A stretch of 64,000 nucleotides of DNA, taken from the NCBI GenBank assembly GCA_902805545.1, contig CADCTD010000126.1:62001-126000 (forward strand). The letters are read 5' to 3'. Below are positions 57,626 through 64,000 of this stretch, piece by piece. The DNA is from an uncultured Craurococcus sp. Lineage in GTDB: Bacteria > Pseudomonadota > Alphaproteobacteria > Acetobacterales > Acetobacteraceae. A program made the translations under genes and the position numbers. Within the stretch, counting starts at the first letter, position 1, and every line of letters begins with the position of its first letter. Below the pieces are notes generated by a model. It had not been told where the DNA came from. It searched no databases and was given only the letters and a program-made list of their open reading frames with translations.

Positions 57626-58203
57626 CAGCCGGCCTCCTCGATCCGAGTGGTGCGCGGCAGCGCCGCCAGCCTGTCCCCAGTGCAGAGCACCAGGTCGACG
57701 CCACGCGGAAACCGCGCCCCGTTCGCCGCCCAGGCTGCGAGGAAGCCGCGCGGCAGCCCTTCCACCTCCAGCAGGTGTTCGGTCTCGATCCCCGGCCCGG
57801 TGAGCCGCCAGCCCGCGCCCCTCTCCAGCCCCGCCACCTGCAGGACGAGCGTCGCCGAGCGATGCGGCTCCTCTTCCGTCCCTGCCTCCAGCGCCGCCAG
57901 CTCCGGCATGCCGCACGCAGCCAGCAGGAAGCTGGCCGCCCCCGGCTCCGCCACCAGCGGGCAGCCGGCATGGAAGCGCAGCCATTCCTCGGCCACCGGT
58001 CCCGCATCGGTCCAGAGCGGGGTCTCCGCGTCCGCCAGCGTCAGCAGCATGGCCGCAGCCGCAGGAGCGAGCGGCGCCGGCGCCTCCGGCAGGCCGGCCA
58101 GGCGGTGCACCCGCCCGGGCCGGGCCATCGCCTCCAGCAGCGCCCGGAAGCAGGCCTGCGCCGCCGGCACCGGATCGGCGAAGCCGGGGGTCAGGCCGCT
58201 CAT
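57625..58203 (-). CDS. phnH: PhnH subunit of C-P lyase
   Basis: 192 aa. A non-catalytic structural subunit (PLP-transferase-like fold) of the core complex. Landmarks are GFADPVPAAQACFRALLEAM then ARPGRVHRL, LADAETPLWTD, CPLVAEPGAASFLLA and FPRGVDLVLCTGDRLAALPR. Coupled on both sides by 1- and 4-base overlaps. Confidence 0.94.
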   Translation of the reverse strand: MSGLTPGFADPVPAAQACFRALLEAMARPGRVHRLAGLPEAPAPLAPAAAAMLLTLADAETPLWTDAGPVAEEWLRFHAGCPLVAEPGAASFLLAACGMPELAALEAGTEEEPHRSATLVLQVAGLERGAGWRLTGPGIETEHLLEVEGLPRGFLAAWAANGARFPRGVDLVLCTGDRLAALPRTTRIEEAG

Positions 58204-58658
58204 CGCATCGTCGCCATGGTGAAGAACTCCACCCGCGTCGCCGCTGCCTTCGCCGCCTCGCGGGTCGCCCGGGCGGCCTGCGCCGCTGCCAGCGGCTCGA
58301 TCACGGCCGACAGCAGCGCCGGCCGCCGGGACGGGTCCTGCAGCGCCGCATCTAGTACCGCCGCCAGCTCCGCCTGCCGCGTATCCCGCCCGGCGACATA
58401 GGCATGGCCGACCAGGCCGTCCGCCAGACGCACGCTGCACCGGGTCACCGTCATCTCGCCGAGATTGAAGGGCGCCCCGTCGCCGCCCTGCCGGCCACGA
58501 GCCATCACCAACCCGGTCTCCGGACCGCGCAGCCTGGCATGGCGGGGCAGGGCAGGGGCTTCCGCCAGCCGGGCCGTGATGGCCTCCGCATCGGCCCGCG
58601 CCAGCACGCCCATCCAGCGGCGCCGGGCCGCCCGAGCTTCCATTGCATTATCGGACAT
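58200..58658 (-). CDS. phnG: PhnG subunit of C-P lyase
   Basis: 152 aa from the ATG at 58658 (58670 and 58643 are alternatives). First gene of the lyase operon. Family segments: RRRWMGVLARADAEAITARL, RGPETGLVMARGRQGGDGAP then FNLGEMTVTRCSVRL and GHAYVAGRDTRQAELAAVLD. Length equals E. coli PhnG (150 aa). The operator-like sequence at 58672-58683 lies just upstream. Confidence 0.94.
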   Translation of the reverse strand: MSDNAMEARAARRRWMGVLARADAEAITARLAEAPALPRHARLRGPETGLVMARGRQGGDGAPFNLGEMTVTRCSVRLADGLVGHAYVAGRDTRQAELAAVLDAALQDPSRRPALLSAVIEPLAAAQAARATREAAKAAATRVEFFTMATMR

Positions 58659-58671
58659 AGATGCAACCATA

Positions 58672-58683
58672 AAGTCTAGACAA
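58672..58683. promoter_or_regulatory. Candidate PhnF operator
   Basis: AAGTCTAGACAA, with perfect 8-bp core GTCTAGAC (58674-58681), in the 78-base gap between divergent phnG and phnF. It resembles the TTGTCTAGACAA-type sites of HutC/PhnF-family GntR repressors. A second AGACGTC stretch follows at 58686-58692. Confidence 0.45.
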
Positions 58684-58736
58684 CCAGACGTCCAGCTAAC
58701 TAGGATGCCGGTAACATCGCACGGCAGGCAGGGCCC

Positions 58737-59486
58737 ATGGTTGAAACTTCCATGAACAATACGGCCACGCTCGCCCGCGGCCAGGGCGTTGCCCTCTGGC
58801 GCCAGATCGCCGGGACGATGGAGCGGGAGATCGCCAGCGGCAACCTCGCCCCCGGCGCCCGCCTGCCGACCGAGGCGGAGCTTTCCGCGCGCTTCGCCGT
58901 CAATCGCCACACCGTCCGCCGCGCCATGGAGGAGCTCGAGAGCCGCGGCCTCGTCCGCATCGAGCAGGGCCGCGGCAGCTTCGTCGCGGAGGACGTGCTG
59001 GACTACCCCGTCGGCCCCCGCACCCGCTTCTCCGAGACCATCCGCCGGCAGAACCGGGAGCCGCAGGGCCGCCTGCTCCGCATCGAGGAGCTGCCGGCGG
59101 AGGCCCATATCGCCGAGCAGCTTCGCCTCCGCCGCGGCCGTCCCGTCGTCCTCGCGGAACGCCTGAGCCTGGTCGATGGCCGCCCCATCGCCATCGGCAC
59201 ACACTGGTTCTCGGCCACCCGCTTTCCCGGCATTGCCTCGCTGCTGGCGGAGGAGGCTTCCATCACCCGCGTCCTCGCCCGCCTCGGCGTCGCCGACTTC
59301 CACCGCGAGGCCACCCGCATCACCGCCCGCATGCCGACGCCGGAGGAGGCCACGCTGCTCGAGCAGTCCCGCACCCGCCCGGTGCTGGTGACGGAGGCGA
59401 CCAATGTCGACCCGGACGGCCAGCCGGTCGAGGTGAGCATGGGCTGCTACGCGTCGGGCCGGGTGCAGATCATTGCGGAAAGCTGA
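58737..59486 (+). CDS. phnF: PhnF, GntR/HutC-family regulator of phosphonate genes
   Basis: 249 aa. N-terminal winged helix (LPTEAELSARFAVNRHTVRR then AMEELESRGLVRIEQGRGSF) and a HutC-type ligand domain (about residues 90-245, VLAERLSLVDGRPIAIGTHW). Expected to repress the divergent phnG operon until a phosphonate-pathway ligand or phosphate starvation relieves it. The next phnM-like gene starts inside its last codons, so it also sits in a small operon. ATG at 58752 is an alternative start. Confidence 0.9.
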   Translation: MVETSMNNTATLARGQGVALWRQIAGTMEREIASGNLAPGARLPTEAELSARFAVNRHTVRRAMEELESRGLVRIEQGRGSFVAEDVLDYPVGPRTRFSETIRRQNREPQGRLLRIEELPAEAHIAEQLRLRRGRPVVLAERLSLVDGRPIAIGTHWFSATRFPGIASLLAEEASITRVLARLGVADFHREATRITARMPTPEEATLLEQSRTRPVLVTEATNVDPDGQPVEVSMGCYASGRVQIIAES

Positions 59487-60630
59487 CACGCCCGGCTGGC
59501 ACATCACCAGCGGCGAGGTGCTGCGCGACGGCGCCCTCGCCACCGGCGAGGTCGCGCTCGCCGGCGGGGCGATCGCTGCCGCGCCACCCACCTCCGCCCG
59601 CCAGATCGACGCCACCGGTCTCCTCGTCATGCCGGGTCTCGTCGACATCCATGGCGACGCGCATGAGCGCGCCCTGCAACCGCGCCCGGGCATCGGCTTC
59701 CCGCCCGCCCTGGCGCTCCGCGACACCGCCGCGCAAATCCTCGCCAGCGGCATCACCACCGCCTTCCTCGGCGTGACCCTCTCCTGGGAGCCTGGCCTCC
59801 GGTCGCTCGGCATGTGGCGCGCGCTGATGGCAGCGCTGGACGAGGCTCGCCCGGTCCCCCTCGACCTCCGCGTCCATTGCCGCTTCGAGGCCGACAATCT
59901 CGACGCCCTGGACGATGCGCTGGCCGACATCGCCGCCGGCCGCGTCCACCTGCTCGGCTTCAACGACCATACCCCCTCCATCCTGACGAAGCTCGGCAAT
60001 GCCAAGGAACTGGCGAAGTATGCCGGCCGCGCTGGCCTCTCTCCGGAGGAGTTCCGCACCTTGGCCGAGCGCATCGCCGCCCGCCGCGCCGAGGTCCCCG
60101 CTGCCCGGGCTCGTCTCGCCGCGGCAGCGGCCGCCGCCGGCATCCCCATGCTGAGCCATGACGACGCGACGCTCGAAGACCGCGCCCTTTATCGCAGCCT
60201 CGGCGCCCGGCTCTGCGAATTCCCGATGGCCGAGCCGGTTGCCGCCGATGCCCGCGCCCATGGCGAGGCGGTGGTGATGGGCGCCCCCAATGTTGTGCGC
60301 GGCGGCAGCCATCTCGGCTGGGCCAGCGCCGCGCCGCTGGCCGAGCGCGGCCTCGTCACCATCCTCGCCAGCGACTACCACTGGCCTGCGCTGCTCGAAG
60401 CCCCATTCGCCATGGCCCGCCGCGGCAGGATGGGCCTTGCCGAGGCCTGGTCCCTCGTCTCCGACAACCCCGCCGCCGCGGCCGGCCTCACCGATCGCGG
60501 CGCGCTGCATCCCGGAATGCGCGGGGACGTGGTCCTGATCGACCCCGACGGACCGCGCGTCCTGGCCTGCTTCGTCGCAGGCGAGGCGGCATTCCTCGCC
60601 GGCGACGCGATCGCCCGCCTCAGGCCTTGA
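59473..60630 (+). CDS. Second PhnM-like amidohydrolase
   Basis: 385 aa, TTG start overlapping phnF by 14 bases. It has the PhnM family architecture but differs from the phnM at 53109: the metal motif is GLVDIHGDAHERALQPRPG (against DLHTDNLE), then DLRVHCRFEADNLDALDDAL, LLGFNDHTPSILTKLGNAKE, MLSHDDATLEDRALYRSLGA and MGAPNVVRGGSHLGWASAAP. The shared motifs suggest the same fold and metal site and perhaps a related phosphonate or phosphate ester substrate. Its operon position with phnF ties it to phosphonate control. Tail-to-tail 11-base overlap with the amidase gene. Confidence 0.85.
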   Translation: MRKADTPGWHITSGEVLRDGALATGEVALAGGAIAAAPPTSARQIDATGLLVMPGLVDIHGDAHERALQPRPGIGFPPALALRDTAAQILASGITTAFLGVTLSWEPGLRSLGMWRALMAALDEARPVPLDLRVHCRFEADNLDALDDALADIAAGRVHLLGFNDHTPSILTKLGNAKELAKYAGRAGLSPEEFRTLAERIAARRAEVPAARARLAAAAAAAGIPMLSHDDATLEDRALYRSLGARLCEFPMAEPVAADARAHGEAVVMGAPNVVRGGSHLGWASAAPLAERGLVTILASDYHWPALLEAPFAMARRGRMGLAEAWSLVSDNPAAAAGLTDRGALHPGMRGDVVLIDPDGPRVLACFVAGEAAFLAGDAIARLRP

Positions 60631-62152
60631 GGCTCTTCCAGTCGACCCCGCTCTCGAAGGCTGCCGCGGCGCGGTAGATCGTCGCCTCGTCATACATCCT
60701 GCCGACCAGCATCAGCCCGACCGGCAGCCCATCCGCCAGCCCGCAGGGTACCGACATCGCCGGATGGTGGGTGCAATCGAAGGGCGCGGTGTTCGGCAGG
60801 ATCTCGAAGGCCCGTTGGATGACCTCGCTCACCGGCGCATCGGCGGGCGGCAGCGGCGTCGCCGTCATCGGCAGGGTCGGCATGGCGAGCAGGTCGTACT
60901 GCGACAGCACGGAGTCATAGGCCGCCCGCAGCCGCCGCACCAGGTTCTGCGCCTTGGCGTAGTAGTGCCCGCGATGCCGCGTCACCATGTAGTGCCCGAG
61001 CAGCATGGTGTTCTTCAGCGAGTCGGAGAGCTCATCCGCCCGCCCGCGCCAGTTGCTGTGCGCATCGAGCAGCGAGTTGACATAGAGCCCCTGCCAGTTG
61101 AAGCCGAAGCCGTTGCCGTGCATCATCTGCACCGTCGCGCCCTCGGCCGCGACCGGCAGCCAGATCGCCGCGCCCAGCCGGTGCATCGGCAGCGAGACCG
61201 TCTCCACCGTCGCGCCGAGCCCGCGAAGCCGATCCGCCGCCTCCCGCACCAGCGCATCGCTCTTCTCCTGCGACTGCGGATGGGCGAAGCCTTCCTCGAT
61301 CAGCGCGATCCTCATGCCGGAGATGCCGCCCCGCATCAGGTCGCGATAGGCCGGCACCGGCGCCGTGCTGTACTGCCGCGGGTCGAGCCCGTCCGGCCCC
61401 GCCAGCACCTCGAGCAGCAGCGCATTGTCCTCGACCGTCGCCGTCATCGGCCCGGTATGGTCGATGGTCAGCTCGATCGGCATGATGCCCGTATAGGGCA
61501 CCAGCCCATGCGTCGGCTTCATCCCGTAGATGCCGCAGAAGGCGGCCGGCATGCGGATCGACCCGCCCTGGTCGCCGCCGAGCGCCATAGGCACATCGCC
61601 TGCCGCGACCACCGCCGCGCTGCCGGAGGAGGAGCCGCCAGCCGAATAACCCATGCGATGCGGGTTGTGCACCGGCGCCGGCGCGCTGGTATGGCTGCCG
61701 CCGGAGAAGCAGAAATACTCGCAGACCGTCTTGCCGGTGATGGTCCCGCCCGCCTCCAGGATGCGCGTGGCGACCGTCGCATCCATATCCGGCACATAGC
61801 CCTCGAGGGTCGAGGCGCCGTTCATCATCGGCACGCCGGCGAGGCAGATATTGTCCTTCAACGCGACGGTCTTGCCCTTGAGCTTGCCGGAGGACGCGCC
61901 CTCCACCCGGCTCTTCACGTACCAGGCGCCGTAGGGGTTCTCCTCCGCGCTCGGCCGCTTGCCCGGCGTCCGGGGGAAGGTCACCTCCGGGATCTCGTCC
62001 GGCATCTGGTCGACGAGGTTGTAGGCGGCGAAGCTGCCCACGAGCGCCGCGCGGTGCTGGGTCAGATCCTCATCCGAGAGGGTCAGGCCCAGCTCGCCCG
62101 CGACCTTGCGCCACTCATCGATGGCCGGCAGCTTCAGTGTTCCCAGCGGCAT
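60620..62152 (-). CDS. Amidase-signature-family amidase
   Basis: 510 aa. Hydrolyses a carboxamide to acid and ammonia. The Ser-cisSer-Lys triad is present at K99 (VALKDNICLAG), S174 (SAGGSSSGSAA) and S198 (GGDQGGSIRMPAAFCG). The spacings 75 and 24 are the same as in the Rhodococcus enantioselective amidase (K96, S171, S195), which also has a comparable N-terminal helical extension. Cytoplasmic. It is the last gene of a leftward operon with a Liv-type importer, so the imported compound is probably its amide substrate. No nitrile hydratase is seen in the window. Confidence 0.91.
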   Translation of the reverse strand: MPLGTLKLPAIDEWRKVAGELGLTLSDEDLTQHRAALVGSFAAYNLVDQMPDEIPEVTFPRTPGKRPSAEENPYGAWYVKSRVEGASSGKLKGKTVALKDNICLAGVPMMNGASTLEGYVPDMDATVATRILEAGGTITGKTVCEYFCFSGGSHTSAPAPVHNPHRMGYSAGGSSSGSAAVVAAGDVPMALGGDQGGSIRMPAAFCGIYGMKPTHGLVPYTGIMPIELTIDHTGPMTATVEDNALLLEVLAGPDGLDPRQYSTAPVPAYRDLMRGGISGMRIALIEEGFAHPQSQEKSDALVREAADRLRGLGATVETVSLPMHRLGAAIWLPVAAEGATVQMMHGNGFGFNWQGLYVNSLLDAHSNWRGRADELSDSLKNTMLLGHYMVTRHRGHYYAKAQNLVRRLRAAYDSVLSQYDLLAMPTLPMTATPLPPADAPVSEVIQRAFEILPNTAPFDCTHHPAMSVPCGLADGLPVGLMLVGRMYDEATIYRAAAAFESGVDWKSLKA

Positions 62153-62175
62153 GATCGTCCTCCTCCGTATTGGCG

Positions 62176-62877
62176 TCAGGCGCTCGTGCCCACGAATTCC
62201 TGCACGAGGTCAGGATCGCCGAGCGCATTCGGCGGGAGCTCCCGCGTGATGCGGCCGCGCTGGATCAGCAGGATGCGGTCCGCAAGGGCCTGGATGAAAT
62301 CGAGATTCTGCTCGACCAGCAGCACGGAGAGCCCACGCCGCCGCAGCGCATGGATGCGCTCGACGATGGCCGCGTTGATCGAGGGCTGGATGCCTTCCGT
62401 CGGCTCGTCGAGCAGCAGCAGCCGCGGCCGCCCGCAGAGCGCCCGCGCCAGGGCGAGCAGCTGCTGCTCGCCGCCCGAGAGCGCCCCGCCCGGGCGGTCC
62501 AGCAGCCGCCGCAGCTCCGGGAATTCCTCCAGCACATCCTCCACCACCTCTCCATCGCGGCCGCCCTTGGCAGCGACGGCGAAGCGGAGGTTGTCAAGGA
62601 CCGAAAGCGCCGGAAAGATCTGCCGCCCCTGCGGCACATAGCCAAGGCCACGCCGCGCCCGCGCATGCGGCGGCAGGCGCTGGATCTCCTGCCCATCGAG
62701 CAGGATCCGCCCGCCCTTGCAGGGCAGCAACCCCATGATGGTCCGCAGCAGCGTCGTCTTGCCCATGCCGTTATGGCCGAGGATCCCGACGCAGCTTCCC
62801 GCCTCGACGCCGAGCGAGGCGCCGTGCAGCACGCCGATGCGGCCATAGCCGGCGACCAGACCCTCGACTGCCATCAT
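62176..62877 (-). CDS. LivF-type ABC transporter ATPase (system 3)
   Basis: 233 aa from the ATG at 62877 (overlapping the previous stop as ATGA; 62874 possible). Walker A GHNGMGKTTLLRTIMGLLPC, signature LSGGEQQLLALARALCGRPR, Walker B LLLLDEPTEGIQPS. The EGIQPS ending and the GHNGMGKTT P-loop are seen in UrtE/amide-type importers, which fits the adjacent amidase. Confidence 0.92.
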   Translation of the reverse strand: MMAVEGLVAGYGRIGVLHGASLGVEAGSCVGILGHNGMGKTTLLRTIMGLLPCKGGRILLDGQEIQRLPPHARARRGLGYVPQGRQIFPALSVLDNLRFAVAAKGGRDGEVVEDVLEEFPELRRLLDRPGGALSGGEQQLLALARALCGRPRLLLLDEPTEGIQPSINAAIVERIHALRRRGLSVLLVEQNLDFIQALADRILLIQRGRITRELPPNALGDPDLVQEFVGTSA

Positions 62878-63611
62878 GCCGGCACCGCCATCCGCGCCTC
62901 GGGCGGCCGGCCGAGATAGACGTCGTGCACGCGCGGATCGGCCAGCACGCGCTCCGCGCAATCCTCGACCAATATGCGGCCCTGGTGGAAGACGGTGATG
63001 CCGCTGGCAATCGCCCGGATGAACTGCATGTCGTGCTCGACGACGATGACGGCATGGTCGCGGTTCATCTCGCGGATCAGCGTCGCCGTCCCCGCCGTCT
63101 CCTCCGCACTCATCCCGGCGGTCGGCTCGTCGAGGATGATGAGGTCCGGCTCCGGTGCCACCACCGTCGCCAGCTCGACGAGCTGCCGCTGCCCATGGGC
63201 GAGCAAGCCGACCTGCGCCTCCGCCAGCTCGCCGATGCCGAGCCGCTCCAGCGCCGCCATCGCCCTGCGCTTCGCCTCTCGCTCACCATGCTTCCGCCGC
63301 ACCGCGAGCGTCACGCCCTCGAGCGCCGTCAGCCCGTCGAAGAGCGAGGGCACCTGTGTCTTGATGCCGATGCCAAGGCGCGCAATCGCGTGCGGCTCAA
63401 GCCCCGTGATGTCCCGTCCCCGCCACAGGATGCGCCCCGCCGTTGGCCGGTACTGCCCGGTGAGACAGCGGAAGAAGGTGCTCTTCCCCGCCCCGTTCGG
63501 CCCGATCAGGCAGCGCAGCTCGCGCTCGGCAACCGAGAGGTTGACGTCGTCGACAGCGACGACGCCGCCGAAGCGCATCGTCAGCCCCTCCGTTGCCAGC
63601 AGTGCCGTCAT
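62874..63611 (-). CDS. LivG-type ABC transporter ATPase (system 3)
   Basis: 245 aa from the ATG at 63611. Walker A GPNGAGKSTFFRCLTGQYRP, GIGIKTQVPSLFDGLTALEG in the Q-loop region (UrtD-like KTQ rather than RTFQ), signature LLAHGQRQLVELATVVAPEP, Walker B LIILDEPTAGMSAEE. The KTQ and AHGQ variants point to the urea/short-chain amide branch rather than amino acids. Four-base overlaps on both sides. Confidence 0.92.
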   Translation of the reverse strand: MTALLATEGLTMRFGGVVAVDDVNLSVAERELRCLIGPNGAGKSTFFRCLTGQYRPTAGRILWRGRDITGLEPHAIARLGIGIKTQVPSLFDGLTALEGVTLAVRRKHGEREAKRRAMAALERLGIGELAEAQVGLLAHGQRQLVELATVVAPEPDLIILDEPTAGMSAEETAGTATLIREMNRDHAVIVVEHDMQFIRAIASGITVFHQGRILVEDCAERVLADPRVHDVYLGRPPEARMAVPA

Positions 63612-64000
63612 GGCGTCCGCCGTCGGAAGAGCGCCGCGAGCGTCGGCTGCAGCCCGCGTGGGATGGCGAGCACCGCGACCACCAGCACGAGGCCGAGGAT
63701 CAGGCTCGGGTTGACCTCCGGCAGCGTCCCGGCCCAGGCCGTCAGCGCCTGCAGCAGCATCGCGCCGATGATCGGCCCGAGCAGCGTGCCGACGCCGCCC
63801 ACCATCACCCAGATGATCACCTGCCCCGAATAGGCCAGCGAGAACATGGTCGGGCTGACGAAGACGCAATTGGCGAAGAGCATCCCCGCAAGCCCCGCCA
63901 TCAGCCCGCCGATCGCGAAGATCGCCAGCTTGTGGAAGCGCACGTCATAGCCGAGCAGCGCCGCCCGCAGCTCATTCTCGCGGATGGCGACGACGACGCG
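63608..64000 (-). CDS. LivM-type ABC permease (system 3), 3' part
   Basis: About 130 C-terminal residues are in the window; the start lies beyond base 64000. The visible part includes AIRENELRAALLGYDVRFHK (the conserved cytoplasmic EAA-like loop), IGGLMAGLAGMLFANCVFVS, VMVGGVGTLLGPIIGAMLLQ and the C-terminal PRGLQPTL. It belongs to the same leftward operon as the two ATPases and the amidase. Confidence 0.92.
   Translation of the reverse strand, partial: RVVVAIRENELRAALLGYDVRFHKLAIFAIGGLMAGLAGMLFANCVFVSPTMFSLAYSGQVIIWVMVGGVGTLLGPIIGAMLLQALTAWAGTLPEVNPSLILGLVLVVAVLAIPRGLQPTLAALFRRRTP

Overview
The window is a 64 kb piece of a strongly GC-rich, densely packed bacterial chromosome. Several features point to an alphaproteobacterium, most likely Acetobacteraceae (Roseomonas-like), although no marker gene was compared: direct-repeat LexA boxes of the GTTC-N7-GTTC type, Bug/TctC-type solute receptors, three branched-chain-amino-acid-type (Liv) ABC transporters, C-P lyase, and very high third-position GC. 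Nothing looks like a phage, plasmid, integrase, insertion sequence or CRISPR array. Foreign DNA is not obvious, but three gene remnants are present.

Layout. 0-6.3 kb is housekeeping: the 5' end of uvrA diverging from ssb across a LexA box, then gyrA-coaD (overlapping), two adjacent cyclophilins (one periplasmic, one cytoplasmic), tRNA-Lys(UUU) and a small unknown gene. 6.4-10.3 kb holds a BenE-like permease, a Bug receptor, a glycine-zipper lipoprotein and a split chromate transporter. 10.3-14.8 kb is a beta-oxidation set (enoyl-CoA hydratase/3-hydroxyacyl-CoA dehydrogenase fusion plus two acyl-CoA dehydrogenases), followed by the remnant of a 1-Cys peroxiredoxin. 15.2-19.7 kb is a four-gene Liv transporter with a fused LivHM permease.

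19.7-26.6 kb is the least conventional part. A MarR regulator separates two divergent arms. The leftward arm has a 6-hydroxynicotinate-reductase-like Fe-S protein and a UPF0280 protein. The rightward arm has an enamidase-like amidohydrolase, an HpnL-like membrane protein, a SPASM-like radical SAM enzyme of unknown role and an AA_synth (DUF1185) protein. This resembles the reductase/enamidase core of the Eubacterium barkeri nicotinate pathway joined to unexplained genes.

26.7-41.8 kb is one long rightward acyl-acid unit: a divergent TetR regulator with a 22-bp perfect palindrome, LivG / acyl-CoA ligase / LivH / LivM / receptor / LivF, a PaaK-like protein, a second acyl-CoA synthetase, isovaleryl-CoA dehydrogenase and both methylcrotonyl-CoA carboxylase subunits. 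Together they could import a branched short-chain acid, activate it to a CoA thioester and oxidise and carboxylate it (leucine/isovalerate route). 41.8-43.0 kb carries decayed emrA and emrB remnants. 43-44.3 kb has an orphan imuA under a LexA box and a small gene with a Fur-like box.

44.4-50 kb has cysK-cysE, an OsmC protein, an acyl-CoA synthetase and a TPP enzyme. 50-52 kb has a gamma-glutamyltransferase. 52-60.6 kb is a C-P lyase locus: phnGHIJKLM plus DUF1045 leftward, divergent phnF and a second phnM-like gene rightward, and phnN. It has no phnCDE transporter and no phnP within the window. 60.6-64 kb is an amidase operon with a third Liv-type transporter that runs off the right edge.
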